Part shown: piece after piece, positions 43,960 through 52,784 of the stretch
Position numbering within the stretch: the stretch's first letter is position 1
Layout: the number at the start of each line of letters is the position of its first letter
Source: RYN-230 sp963814645
Lineage (GTDB): Bacteria > Actinomycetota > Actinomycetes > Streptosporangiales > Streptosporangiaceae
DNA length: 64,000 nt
Assembly: GCA_963814645.1 (NCBI GenBank)
Contig: CAWFDX010000001.1
Coordinates: 682,001 to 746,000 of the forward strand
Reading direction: 5' to 3'
The notes under the pieces: model-generated
Told to the model about the DNA's origin: nothing
Database searches by the model: none
Seen by the model: only the letters and a program-made list of their open reading frames with translations
Made by a program: the position numbers and the translations under genes

Positions 43960-44259
43960 TCATTTTGCCGCCGGCGGCGAAATGCGCTCGACCAGATCAA
44001 CCAGGTCTGCCACGGTGAAGAGCTCGATCGTCATCAAGTCCTCATCGACCAGGGGGACGTCGAGCTTGTTCTCGAGTTCGACGAGCAGCCTGACGAAACC
44101 CAACGAGTCCATCCCCAGGTCGGCGTAGAGTTCTTGCCGCTCGTCCAGCGCCTCGACCCGTACGTCGGGGATGACGGTGGTCAGGGCACCGAACACCAGG
44201 CTCGTCGCCCGGCGCCGATCCAGCTCAGGCCGGACTTCGCTACTGTCTCCAGTGGCCAT
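43960..44259 (-). CDS. Acyl/peptidyl carrier protein
   Basis: Single carrier domain, 99 aa, acidic and four-helical. Phosphopantetheine attachment Ser52 in LGMDSLGF. It needs activation by a phosphopantetheinyl transferase not seen here. ATG 44259 with GGAGG upstream. It precedes the TrpB2 and adenylating-enzyme genes in one operon, so these probably share it as the tether for the activated amino acid. Confidence 0.92.
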   Translation of the reverse strand: MATGDSSEVRPELDRRRATSLVFGALTTVIPDVRVEALDERQELYADLGMDSLGFVRLLVELENKLDVPLVDEDLMTIELFTVADLVDLVERISPPAAK

Positions 44260-44294
44260 AATGGCGACCTCCGCTTGCGAGGAAATTTTGGGCT

Positions 44295-44531
44295 TTATCG
44301 ACCGCAATGACGCGGTTCGTGCACAGAGTGCCCCGTCCCGGGCTGCCGAACGACGAGCATCGCGCCGGGATCGGGACTGCCGCATCGCGCCCACGACGGT
44401 GGAAAAAGGCAGCTCTGTTCCCAGTCCATGGACGAGTTGCGCTTCACCAGATCCTGGTTGAGCTCCCGCCGGGCGAAGCCGGCCGCCGCCTCCGTCAGCT
44501 CGCGCTGCTCAGCACTCAGCGAAAAGTCCAC
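44295..44531 (-). pseudogene. Degraded acyl-CoA dehydrogenase copy
   Basis: The first 31 residues (MDFSLSAEQRELTEAAAG and on) match the start of the intact dehydrogenase at 38540. They then jump directly to NSSMDWEQSC, which matches that enzyme's active-site segment around residue 238-248, so about 200 codons are deleted. After this the frame is lost; the continuation (VGAMRQ) appears in another frame. It lies 36 bp upstream of the carrier gene, showing that the operon once began with such a dehydrogenase. Confidence 0.8.
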
Positions 44532-45113
44532 GCCACCCCCCGGCCGGCCCCCGCCGGGCCCGGGACATGGCGGCTATGGCCGCCCGCCGGGCGCTCGGCA
44601 AAACCGTAGACAGTACCCCCGTGAGGCAGGATACGTACCCCCGCCGCGATCTGTCGAGCGACCAGCATCGCGCCGGGACTGCCTCCATCCCTCGCCAGCC
44701 ATAATCTCCCCAGGCGGGAGCCCGGGCACCGCCCTGCCCAAAGCGGCGTTCGGGATGGCTGTGGCTGGAGATGCGGCTAAGTCCCCACTCCCTACTCCGG
44801 CAAGCGAACCGGGAAGTGTCTGCCAGCGGCTGGCGTTCGTGACCAGGGACTCGATAAGGTTCCCGTCAGCCCTGGTCAGAGCGCGAGCCCTGAGGCACTG
44901 TCTCGCCGGTGGTAGCGTTACTGACAACGGCCCGGGGGGACCTTATATGACCGTGACGATATGACCGTGACGTACGAACCGGCGCGCCTGAACACGACCG
45001 GCTCGCCGCACACACCGTCGTTGACCCATGAAGAAGGGTCGAACGCCGATCCCGGCAGTATTCAGGTAGCACACGGCAATCCCATCTGCGGCACCGCGTA
45101 AGTCGGCTCACCT
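44532..45113. other. Intergenic region between carrier operon and membrane GT
   Basis: About 580 bases with no convincing gene. A segment near 44657-44683 repeats sequence near 44351-44381 (GAGCATCGCGCCGGGA-type), which suggests further rearranged debris from the dehydrogenase copy. It should hold the promoters for both flanking transcription units. Confidence 0.4.
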
Positions 45114-47063
45114 ATGCGCATGTCCCGAAGGCCGGTTCCCGTGCTTCTCCGGGAAGACATCCCGTCGAGGCTTCCCCGGGAAGACATCCCGCCGAGAGCC
45201 CCGCTGGTCCCGAGCGGCCCACTGGCGGACTTGACGGCGGCCGGCCTCGTCGTGGTCGGCGCCGAACTAGTGGTCTTGGCGTACCGCAAAGCGCCAACCG
45301 CCGGGATCCAGTCTTACGACCCCATCTTCTGGGCAGGGATGGTGCTCGCCTATCTAGCCGTCGCGTGGCGGGCGGTAGCCGGACGCCATGCGGTTTTCTG
45401 GCTTGCGCTGCTCGGGCTCTTCACCGTGTTGCCGAAGTTCTGGATGAGCACGGGTGGCCCAATCTACTTCGATGAGATAGCTCACTTCGCCCTGCTGCGG
45501 AACGTCATTTCGACGGGCCGGCTCTTCCAGTTCACGCCGTTGCTGCCGATCGGGACCTTCTACCCAGGGTTGGAGAGCGCCGCGGCCACGATCCACTGGC
45601 TGACCGGCCTTTCCTCGTGGGACTCGGCGCTGACCCTGATTGCCGTGGTGCACTGCCTGCTCCCGGTGCAGGTCTACTACATAGCGCGAGCGCTGCAAGT
45701 ACCCCATCGGTGGGCGGCGGTGGCCGGCCTGGTTTACGCCACCAATCCGAGTTTCGTCTACGCTGACGTCCAGTTTGCTTACGAATCCTTTGCGATCCTG
45801 CTCATGCTGACGATCGTCCGCCTGTACGTGGAAGCGCTGGCGGCCGAGCGATCTGGCGGCCGCACCTGGAGACAGAGCCTGTCGACGTCACTGCTGATCG
45901 CGGTGCTCGCCTTCGGCTGTGTGGTGACACACCATCTCACCAGCCTGACCGGCGTGGCCGTGCTCTTGGCGGGCGCGCTCTTTATCAAGCCGATGACGGG
46001 GATCGCCGACCGCAAGGGTGGTTGGCGCCGCCTGTTTGTCAGGTGGATGCCGGTGTTGACGCTGGCGGGGTGCTTGGGGTTGTGGGTTCACTTCGTTGCG
46101 CCAGAAACGTGGGGCTACCTCCTGCCCAACGTGTCAGGCACCGAGTCACAGCTTGTCGCCTTGGCCACTGGCGCCAAGACTAGTAGTGGTGCAACGCGGA
46201 TGATCTTTAGCGGTTCGGTTGCTCCTCAGTATGAACAAATCGCAGCAATCGCGGGGCCTGTCTTGATCGCGGTCGCGCTCCTCTGTGCAGGAATTCGCTG
46301 GGTGCGGAAGCCAGCCCTCCGGTCGAACTTCCTGTGGTCGTTCGTGGTGGTAGCGGCCTACCTGGTGAGTCTTCCACTGACGCTGGTCGGCGACGGGGTT
46401 AGCGGAGCGCACCGTACCTGGACCGCGACGTACGTTGGGGTTGCTCTACTGCCCGCGGCCCTTGTCACCTTGTTCCAGTTGGACAAGCAGCGACCATGGC
46501 TAAAGCGTACGGCCGCGGCGGCAGGCGCGGCCGTACTCGTCATCCTGCTCGTCGGGAATGTCGCAGCGGGTGAACCGATCGACTACCGATTCCCCGGGCC
46601 CTACCAGTTCGGCTCTGACACGCTCAGCGTCACTCCCGAAACCCTCAGCTTTGCGAACTGGGTTGAGGCGCATCTGGGCCCCGGGGCGCACGTGGTAACT
46701 GATCGTTTCACCGCACTGGCACTCACAGCTCATGCCGACGCTCTCACCCCGCTGTGGGGGCCCGGACTGCAAGTTTCTGACATCTGGTACAACCTCCGCC
46801 CGCCACCACCGTCTTTGATGTCCGCCATGCAGCGCCAGCGAGACGAGTACCTGGCCATCGATGTCCGCGACGCGAAGTACACCGCGACACAGCCGGTCCT
46901 GTTCTTCAAGGGCGAACCGAAGCGGGTGCCGCTGGGGAACATCACCCGTCTCGCGCGATGGCCGTGGCTGCGGCTCCTGTACTCCTCACAGCATTATCGC
47001 CTGTATAAGATTGATTTCCACTCGTACTACCGGTGGTATCCCTCCCATGCCAACGATCATTGA
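45114..47063 (+). CDS. GT-C-type integral membrane glycosyltransferase
   Basis: 649 residues with about eleven to twelve membrane segments and a C-terminal soluble domain. The first long extracellular loop carries YFDEIAHF, an Asp-Glu pair in the place of the GT-C catalytic motif (as in ArnT/PMT-type enzymes). It probably uses a polyprenyl-phosphate sugar donor outside the membrane. ATG 45114 (or ATG 45120); no strong ribosome site. The next gene overlaps its end by 17 bp. Confidence 0.8.
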   Translation: MRMSRRPVPVLLREDIPSRLPREDIPPRAPLVPSGPLADLTAAGLVVVGAELVVLAYRKAPTAGIQSYDPIFWAGMVLAYLAVAWRAVAGRHAVFWLALLGLFTVLPKFWMSTGGPIYFDEIAHFALLRNVISTGRLFQFTPLLPIGTFYPGLESAAATIHWLTGLSSWDSALTLIAVVHCLLPVQVYYIARALQVPHRWAAVAGLVYATNPSFVYADVQFAYESFAILLMLTIVRLYVEALAAERSGGRTWRQSLSTSLLIAVLAFGCVVTHHLTSLTGVAVLLAGALFIKPMTGIADRKGGWRRLFVRWMPVLTLAGCLGLWVHFVAPETWGYLLPNVSGTESQLVALATGAKTSSGATRMIFSGSVAPQYEQIAAIAGPVLIAVALLCAGIRWVRKPALRSNFLWSFVVVAAYLVSLPLTLVGDGVSGAHRTWTATYVGVALLPAALVTLFQLDKQRPWLKRTAAAAGAAVLVILLVGNVAAGEPIDYRFPGPYQFGSDTLSVTPETLSFANWVEAHLGPGAHVVTDRFTALALTAHADALTPLWGPGLQVSDIWYNLRPPPPSLMSAMQRQRDEYLAIDVRDAKYTATQPVLFFKGEPKRVPLGNITRLARWPWLRLLYSSQHYRLYKIDFHSYYRWYPSHANDH

Positions 47064-47499
47064 CGTGCCGGAGGCATGGCGCGCTCGCCTGCAGGTGGCG
47101 CGAGACCCCGGGCTGCTAGCCGGCGCCGGAGCCGTCCTGCTCATGTGCGCCCCGCTCTTTCCCGGGCTCTCCCGGCTGGTTGTCCTGCCGGCCCTGTTGC
47201 TGGCCCCGGGTTACGCGCTCCTGCGTCTGCTAGGGCAGGCCGCCGGCGTGCGATCTATCTCCAAAGCGGTGCCGGTATCGCTCGTGCTCGCTGTCTTTGC
47301 GTCGCTGATTCTGGACGTCAGCGGCATTCGGCTCGGCCCGGTCTCGCTCGGATTGCTGCTAGGCGTGGTCACGGCCCTTTTCCTGGCCGGCTCGTACCGC
47401 CGCCAGCTGATCGCCGGCCTGCTGCGGCAAAACCGGAGAACACCGTCCGGCGATCGGGAGTTGGCCCGGCACGATGCTACTCACAGTGAGCGGAGGTGA
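47047..47499 (+). CDS. Small integral membrane protein (DUF1616-like)
   Basis: 150 aa with about four hydrophobic segments. The motif LPALLLAPGYALLRLLG resembles DUF1616-type proteins that accompany surface-polysaccharide genes; function unknown. ATG 47047 lies inside the end of the GT-C gene, so it is translationally coupled. Its C-terminus is charged and cytoplasmic. Confidence 0.7.
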   Translation: MPTIIDVPEAWRARLQVARDPGLLAGAGAVLLMCAPLFPGLSRLVVLPALLLAPGYALLRLLGQAAGVRSISKAVPVSLVLAVFASLILDVSGIRLGPVSLGLLLGVVTALFLAGSYRRQLIAGLLRQNRRTPSGDRELARHDATHSERR

Positions 47500-47509
47500 C
47501 CCTGCCACT

Positions 47510-48400
47510 ATGACACGCGGGGTCATGGTCGTTGGTATGCACCGCAGTGGCACGTCGGCGGTCACCAGGGTGGTTAACCTCCTGGGTGTTCCGCTCGGCC
47601 GAGAGGACGATATCTACTCAGCGAAAGACAACCCTAGCGGGCACTGGGAGAGCCGCCAGCTGTGTGCTCTCAACGATATGATCTTGAACGTCTTCGGAGG
47701 ATTCGACATCGCCACGCCGCCGATGCCCCGCTCATGGCTGGAGTCACGGCGCGCCGCACTCCTCCGGCCCGTGATGCGGGCCACCTTCAACGATGTCTAC
47801 CAAGGCGAGCGGTGGCTGTGGAAGGATCCACGGGTTTGTCTGACTCTTCCGCTCTGGCGGCAGGTCCTGAACGACTTCTGCGTCGTCTTCGTCGTCCGGG
47901 ACGCCGGCCCGGTGGTGCGCTCGTATCACCGTCGAGAAGGCTTCCCGCTCTTTTACTGCTATGCGCTCTGGGAGGAACACAACCGCCGGGCTGTCGCGGC
48001 ATTGTCCGGGTTGCCCGTCGTCACAGTCGACTTCGACGGGATGCTGGAAGATCCGCTTCCGCAGGTGAAGCTTCTTTCCGAGGGTCTGTCCTCGGTTGGC
48101 GTCCAGCTCAATGACGAGATCGCTACCGCGGCCGCGTCCGTGCACCGGCGGACCCGTCCCGATCGGCCGGCCGACCCTGGCCCGGGTCAGCGACTGGCCA
48201 CCGCGCTGAAAAGCAGGCCGAACGTCAGTCAGAACTTCCGGCCGCCTCCCCTGCCGGGTCAGCCGTGGTGGGTACGGCCGGCCCTACGGGCCGGATCTTC
48301 CTGGCTCAGAGCCCGAGAGGGCTGGGCAGACGGCGTGCGGCACTCCGGCGGAAGCGGTCTCGATACTGGACTTGACTGCCGGGCCGGGGGGGATTTATGA
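47510..48400 (+). CDS. Sulfotransferase-family protein
   Basis: 296 aa; PAPS-binding 5'-phosphosulfate loop VVGMHRSGTSA at the start and KDPRVCLTLPLW with VVFVVRDAGPVVRSY (3'-phosphate loop with Arg/Ser). Likely sulfates the glycan or its substituent. ATG 47510 follows GGAGGTGA; an upstream start 12 codons earlier is less well placed. A Pro/Arg-rich tail (about 70 residues) is unusual. Confidence 0.85.
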   Translation: MTRGVMVVGMHRSGTSAVTRVVNLLGVPLGREDDIYSAKDNPSGHWESRQLCALNDMILNVFGGFDIATPPMPRSWLESRRAALLRPVMRATFNDVYQGERWLWKDPRVCLTLPLWRQVLNDFCVVFVVRDAGPVVRSYHRREGFPLFYCYALWEEHNRRAVAALSGLPVVTVDFDGMLEDPLPQVKLLSEGLSSVGVQLNDEIATAAASVHRRTRPDRPADPGPGQRLATALKSRPNVSQNFRPPPLPGQPWWVRPALRAGSSWLRAREGWADGVRHSGGSGLDTGLDCRAGGDL

Positions 48401-48470
48401 ATTGAAGGCCGTCGATGTTCCAACACAGATATCTCGGCGGGTCTTAATCGTCCGGGGGAAAGTTGGGGAC

Positions 48471-49325
48471 GTGGAGCTGCAGGCAAGTGCTGAGCTGCGT
48501 GCCGAGCGGAAAATGCCACGAATCGTCTGGTTTCTGTGGTTTCAGGGGATAGGAAACGCTCCCTACATCGTGCAGCGGTGCTACGAGTCCTGGGCCACAC
48601 GCAATCCGGACTGGAAGGTCATTGCACTGGATGAGAGCTCGCTCGGGCGATTTGCGTCGAAGGACTACATGACTGGAAATATCCGGGCTTTGCCGAGGAA
48701 CCAGGCGGCGGACCTTCTCAGGCTGGATCTACTGAATGCTCACGGAGGAGTGTGGGCCGACGCCACTTGCTATTCCGTGCGGCCTCTGAGCGAATGGCTG
48801 CCTGCCGTCGCGACTTCCGGTTTCTTCGCCTTCGAGCGGCCTGGATTCGATAGAGTGCTTTCCAGCTGGTTCTTTGCGGCCGAGGCGGGTAATGTACTCG
48901 TCTCACGGCTGTTCGAATTCATGGAGCACTATTGGTGCGATATTCCCGTCCGCCGGGACAGCGGGCATTATCTCACGAAGGTTCTTTCGCATAGCCTGAA
49001 ATTCTCGCCGTATACCCGTGGACTGTGGTTTTCAAGAACCCTGCGTTCTAGACTGGGGGCGTCTCCGTATTTTGCCCTGCACTACGCATTTGAGAAGTTG
49101 ATAAGAGAAGACAAGGAGTGCGCCAGGATTTGGGATGCGACACCGAAGGTGAGCGCCGACGGTCCGCACCGGCTGTACGCGGCGGGGCTCTTGTCGCAGG
49201 CTACGAGGGAGCTCCGGGAGGAGATTGACTGCGGTCGGACGCCGGTCTACAAGACCACCTGGAAGTTGAAGGAGCCTGCCCCACCAACGGGCAGCGTTCT
49301 GTCTTATCTACTGGATGGAACGTGA
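48471..49325 (+). CDS. GT32-like capsular glycosyltransferase
   Basis: 284 aa from the GTG at 48471. Family core: MPRIVWFLWFQG, CYESWATRNPDW, and DLLRLDLLNAHGGVWADAT, the D-x-D-like site of capsule/GT32 enzymes. Transfers a sugar from a nucleotide donor. Lower GC than the flanks. The start is unsure: TTG at 48372 is open but overlaps the sulfotransferase; GTG 48471 has GGGGAAAG upstream; ATG 48513 begins the conserved part. Confidence 0.8.
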   Translation: MELQASAELRAERKMPRIVWFLWFQGIGNAPYIVQRCYESWATRNPDWKVIALDESSLGRFASKDYMTGNIRALPRNQAADLLRLDLLNAHGGVWADATCYSVRPLSEWLPAVATSGFFAFERPGFDRVLSSWFFAAEAGNVLVSRLFEFMEHYWCDIPVRRDSGHYLTKVLSHSLKFSPYTRGLWFSRTLRSRLGASPYFALHYAFEKLIREDKECARIWDATPKVSADGPHRLYAAGLLSQATRELREEIDCGRTPVYKTTWKLKEPAPPTGSVLSYLLDGT

Positions 49326-49362
49326 AACCTGTTTGACCGGTGTCTCTGGTAAGGGGGTGACT

Positions 49363-50949
49363 TTGGGACGGCACGACGATCGCGGTTGGGGCCGAGTCCG
49401 AAGCCTCCGCCGGCAGGTAAGCGCTGGTCCTCGACACGGCAGCCGCCACCCTCATGACGACGTTGCGCTGACGGCACCAGGCGATCACCCAGCAGCGACC
49501 AATGCGCTGAGTGCCATGTTCAGCCGCGATTTCATCTACCTTGGCGTGTCCGCCCTCCAGGTGGTCCTCGTCGCGGTGATGACGCCCATCCTGACCCGGC
49601 GCGTCAGTGTAGGCGAGTTCGGGCAGTTGGAGCTGGCCGTCACGGTGGCGCAACTCCTAGGGCTGACCTTCACCCTCGGGCTCCCCTTCGCGGCGCAGAA
49701 GGGGTTCGCGGGGGAGGACGGCGATCGTCGGTCTCGTGGTGTAGTCGCCATCTCCGCCGTCCTGGCGGTCGCCGCTGCGCTGGTCTTCGTCCTCGCCGCA
49801 CCGGCGTGGGGCCCCGCGGTGGGCCTGGACCGGGTCCTGGACGCGCGCTTGAGCGCACTGTGGTCCGGCTGCTTCGCGTTGACACTGACGACACTCGCCA
49901 TGCTCCGGTCCAAAGAGAAGCTGGGGACGGCGATCTTCGTTGGTGCTCTGCAGTCGCTGGGAGCGCAAGCGGCCGGTGTGCTTCTGCTGTTCTGGTGGGC
50001 GCCCACTGTTACGAGTTACCTCTGCGGCCTGATCATCGGGCAAGGCGCGGCTGCCCTTGTCGGCTTGCTAGCCCTGACGCCAGACTGGTCGGCACTGGCC
50101 GCGATCCGCCGCTACCGCTGGGCATTCCTTTTCGGCTTGCCCATGGTGCCGCAGCAGCTCAGTGGCTTCATTCTCAACGCCGGCGACCGAATAGTCGTCC
50201 GCCATGACCTCGGGTCGGCAGCCGTTGGACGCTACTCCGTCGCCTACAACGTGGGCAGTCTCGGCCTCATCCTTCTCGTCTTCATCAATCAGGCGTGGAT
50301 GCCCCGCATCTATGCCGTGGCGGACCGAGCGGCACGATCACGGCTCCTGGCCAGCAGCCGCGACATGATGAACCTGCTGCTGATCCCGGTGGTCTGCGGC
50401 CTGGCTGCCGGGGCCCCCGTGGTGCTGCGATTGTGGGCTCCAAGTTCGTTCCATCCAGCGGAGCTGACGCCGATCGTCGCGATCGTAGCCATTAGCACGT
50501 TCCCCAGTGGGCAGTTCCTGTCCAGCCTACGAGCGCTGATGAGCGAGGGGAGGACTGCCCGGGCGGCGGTGACAACACTGGTCGCAGCGGTGGTAAACAT
50601 AGGCCTGAACCTGGTGATGGTGCCGTTCCTCGGTATCACCGGCTCGGCCATCGCCACCGTACTCTCCTATGGCCTGCTCGCTGTGCTCGCCCGGCCGCCC
50701 GTGAGCTCCGGTCTGCGGGTCCCCGGCGCCTCGTTCCTGCTCCACGCCCTGATCGGTGGTGCCGTCGCGGTCACCTTGGCGATTGGGGTACTGCCGACCT
50801 CGCCCGAGTGGCTCGTTATCCGCCTGGCTATGTGCGCCGGGGCGCTACTCGCCTTCGCCTTGTTGCTGCGCCGCGCGATAGCAGGGTTTGAGACATCTGG
50901 CCGACTCGTGGCACGGATAGTCGGCAGCTCCGCGAACGCGGTGACGTAA
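49363..50949 (+). CDS. Oligosaccharide flippase (Wzx/MOP family)
   Basis: About 528 residues with twelve to fourteen membrane segments and no soluble domain. GSAAVGRYSVAYNVG and the paired-repeat layout fit the MOP exporter superfamily. Would flip the lipid-linked repeat unit made by the preceding glycosyltransferases. TTG 49363 is chosen because AAGGGGG lies five bases upstream; GTG 49357 and ATG 49315 (overlapping the previous gene) are also in frame. End of the rightward polysaccharide operon. Confidence 0.88.
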   Translation: MGRHDDRGWGRVRSLRRQVSAGPRHGSRHPHDDVALTAPGDHPAATNALSAMFSRDFIYLGVSALQVVLVAVMTPILTRRVSVGEFGQLELAVTVAQLLGLTFTLGLPFAAQKGFAGEDGDRRSRGVVAISAVLAVAAALVFVLAAPAWGPAVGLDRVLDARLSALWSGCFALTLTTLAMLRSKEKLGTAIFVGALQSLGAQAAGVLLLFWWAPTVTSYLCGLIIGQGAAALVGLLALTPDWSALAAIRRYRWAFLFGLPMVPQQLSGFILNAGDRIVVRHDLGSAAVGRYSVAYNVGSLGLILLVFINQAWMPRIYAVADRAARSRLLASSRDMMNLLLIPVVCGLAAGAPVVLRLWAPSSFHPAELTPIVAIVAISTFPSGQFLSSLRALMSEGRTARAAVTTLVAAVVNIGLNLVMVPFLGITGSAIATVLSYGLLAVLARPPVSSGLRVPGASFLLHALIGGAVAVTLAIGVLPTSPEWLVIRLAMCAGALLAFALLLRRAIAGFETSGRLVARIVGSSANAVT

Positions 50950-51058
50950 GGCTCACCAGGCTGGTGCACCGACCAGATTTATTTGCTCGCTGTGGTGGGT
51001 CTGGCCGTAAACCTCAGACCCGGGCGCTGCGTCCCCTTGTCAGGGAGGGAGCCGCAAC

Positions 51059-52278
51059 GTGGGTGATGAAAGAGGCCGGCCGGAAACCGGTATCTGGACA
51101 CGAGTCGCTGATTCGTATCCGGCTCAGCCCGGCGAGTACCGGCCGCGGCGGGCCAAACCCGAGCCGCCCGACCCGTATCTCCCGCGCTCGGAACATCCGC
51201 TGAGATCCGGGCCCTACCTTCGTCCAGGCTCGAGTTCGGCCAGTGACCGGTTCGCCGCACCGCGGCCCGACCCGCTGCGCGACCCGATCCCGCCGCCGGA
51301 CCCGGCGCCGCCCCGGGGGCAGGCCGGCCAGCCGGTGCCGGGCGGCGCCTTCGGCTGGTGGGATACCAACGGCAACGTCGCTTCCGGCCGGCATCCGGAT
51401 GGTCCGGTTGCTCCGGGAGCCGCTCAGCGTATGCCGCGCCGCGCTGGGCCGCCCGATAGCCAGCGGCCGCCGGGGCGGGAGCAGCCCACCGTCCGGCAAC
51501 GGTCGGCCTGGGATCAGCCAGCCCGGGAGCACCCAGCCCGGGAGCAGCCAGCCCGGGAGCAGCCAGCCCGGGAGCACCCAGCCCGGGACCAGGCGGCCCG
51601 GGAGCAGGCGGCCCGGGAGCAGCCAGCAGAGTGGCATACCGGGCGGCGGGACACCCAGGACGACCCGGTCCCGGTCCGGCCGGGCGGTGCCCCGGCCGAT
51701 GGGCTGCGGCCGGACGTGGACCGGTACCCGGCCGACTTCCCGACCCAGGTCTTCATGTCCAGCGCCCTGGCCGCCTGGCAGCAGCCTGCCCAGGCCGCCC
51801 CGGCCGGCAACTGGCCGCAGGTCGGGGAGGCGTCCCCCGGCGCCCGGCCGGTACGAGCCAGCGGCGATCCCGCGCTCCTCCGGCCGGCCCCAGCCGTCCC
51901 TGTCCCCCGGGCACGCGCCAGGCGCCGGCCCCGTCCCGGCCGCCCGGGCCGCGGCACGCCACGGCCGGGTCCCCGCCTGGCAGCACGCACCCCGGCTGGG
52001 ATCGTGAGCCGGCCCCCGGTGCGGGGCAGTATCTGCCCGCCAGTGCGCACCGGGCCGGGCCGCGGCACCAGGCGGCGCCATTCCCGCCCGCTCAGGACCC
52101 GGCCGAGCTGTACCCGGCGCCGCCGACCCCGGCCCGGCCCAGCGGGAACCCGGCGCCGCCGCGGTCCCGGACGGCCCTGGGTCGCGGGCTCCGCACCGGC
52201 CCGCTGATCAGCGCCGCCGGCCTGGCCGTGCTCGTCGCCGTCGCCGTCGCCGTCGCCCTGATCTTCTTCGTGGCCTGA
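51059..52278 (+). CDS. Pro-rich protein with C-terminal membrane anchor, frame broken (copy A)
   Basis: No known family. The N-terminal part begins VGDERGRPETG, then YRPRRAKPEPPDPYLP and a charged Pro/Arg/Gln region with pentapeptide repeats, and TQVFMSSALAAW. It is in one frame to about 51900. The C-terminal part (PFPPAQDPAELY, then a Val/Ala membrane helix ending IFFVA at 52278) is in the -1 frame. The switch is near a C5 run at 51915. GTG start with AGGGAGGG. The same layout appears in copy B at 53932, so the two halves belong together; a sequencing indel or true decay could explain the break. Confidence 0.6.
51518..51627 (+). repeat. 15-bp tandem repeats coding PARE(H/Q)
   Basis: Seven or so imperfect 15-bp units (CAGCCCGGGAGCASC type) in frame within copy A, giving PAREH/PAREQ pentapeptides. 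Copy B has three similar units (GEQRT) near 54395-54440. Confidence 0.85.
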
Positions 52279-52314
52279 CCCGGCTCTTACCGGCTCAGTT
52301 CCGCCGCATCCCGC

Positions 52315-52393
52315 TGAGCGTCATCCGCCGGGTGCCTGCCCTGCTGTTTCGGTGAGTCCCGGCGTCTGATCCTGCACCTGGGTGACTTCGGGA
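52315..52393 (+). pseudogene. Metallophosphoesterase N-terminal fragment
   Basis: Aligns without gaps to 57904-57982 inside the intact metallophosphoesterase gene (shared GTCATCCGCCGG and CTGATCCTGCA...GACTTCGGG). The frame matching that protein has a TGA, so it is a relic. Confidence 0.8.
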
Positions 52394-52563
52394 TCGTCGC
52401 GTGGCTGCCGGGGCTGTTGAGGGCTAGGCGGGCACGTATGGATCAGGGCGACCAGGTTGACGAGGTTGTCCCGGACTGTATCCCGGGGGCATGGGCGCGG
52501 TCATGCCAGCGGCCTGGCTCGGGGGTTTTGCGGCAGTGTTGGGGCACGGTATAGCGGGTAGAA

Positions 52564-52686
52564 GTGCCAGATCGGGGGGCTTTGGCGTATGCGTCCTCAC
52601 GCGGGCTTGCCCTGATCGACCGCGAACTCTATCTTCCGCAGGCGTGGCCGAGCCACGCGGAGGTGATGGCGTCGGGAGGATGGTGA
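52564..52686 (+). mobile_element. IS701-like transposase remnant
   Basis: The frame from 52564 reads AYASSRGLALIDRELYLPQAW, then stops at 52684. R-G-x-A-L-I-D-R-E-L-Y-L-P is a hallmark of IS701/DDE transposases. Only about 35 codons remain; no inverted repeats are seen. Confidence 0.65.
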
Positions 52687-52784
52687 TGGAAGAGGCGGTC
52701 GCGATTGGTACCGCTGCCATCAACTCTTGGGTTGGCCTGTATCTCAGAAGCTACCTCGCCATGTGGAGATGAAAGGTCCAACTA

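Noticed and set aside
51518..51627. CRISPR-like array
   Set aside because: Units are 15 bp, adjoining, imperfect and in frame with coding sequence; there are no spacers.
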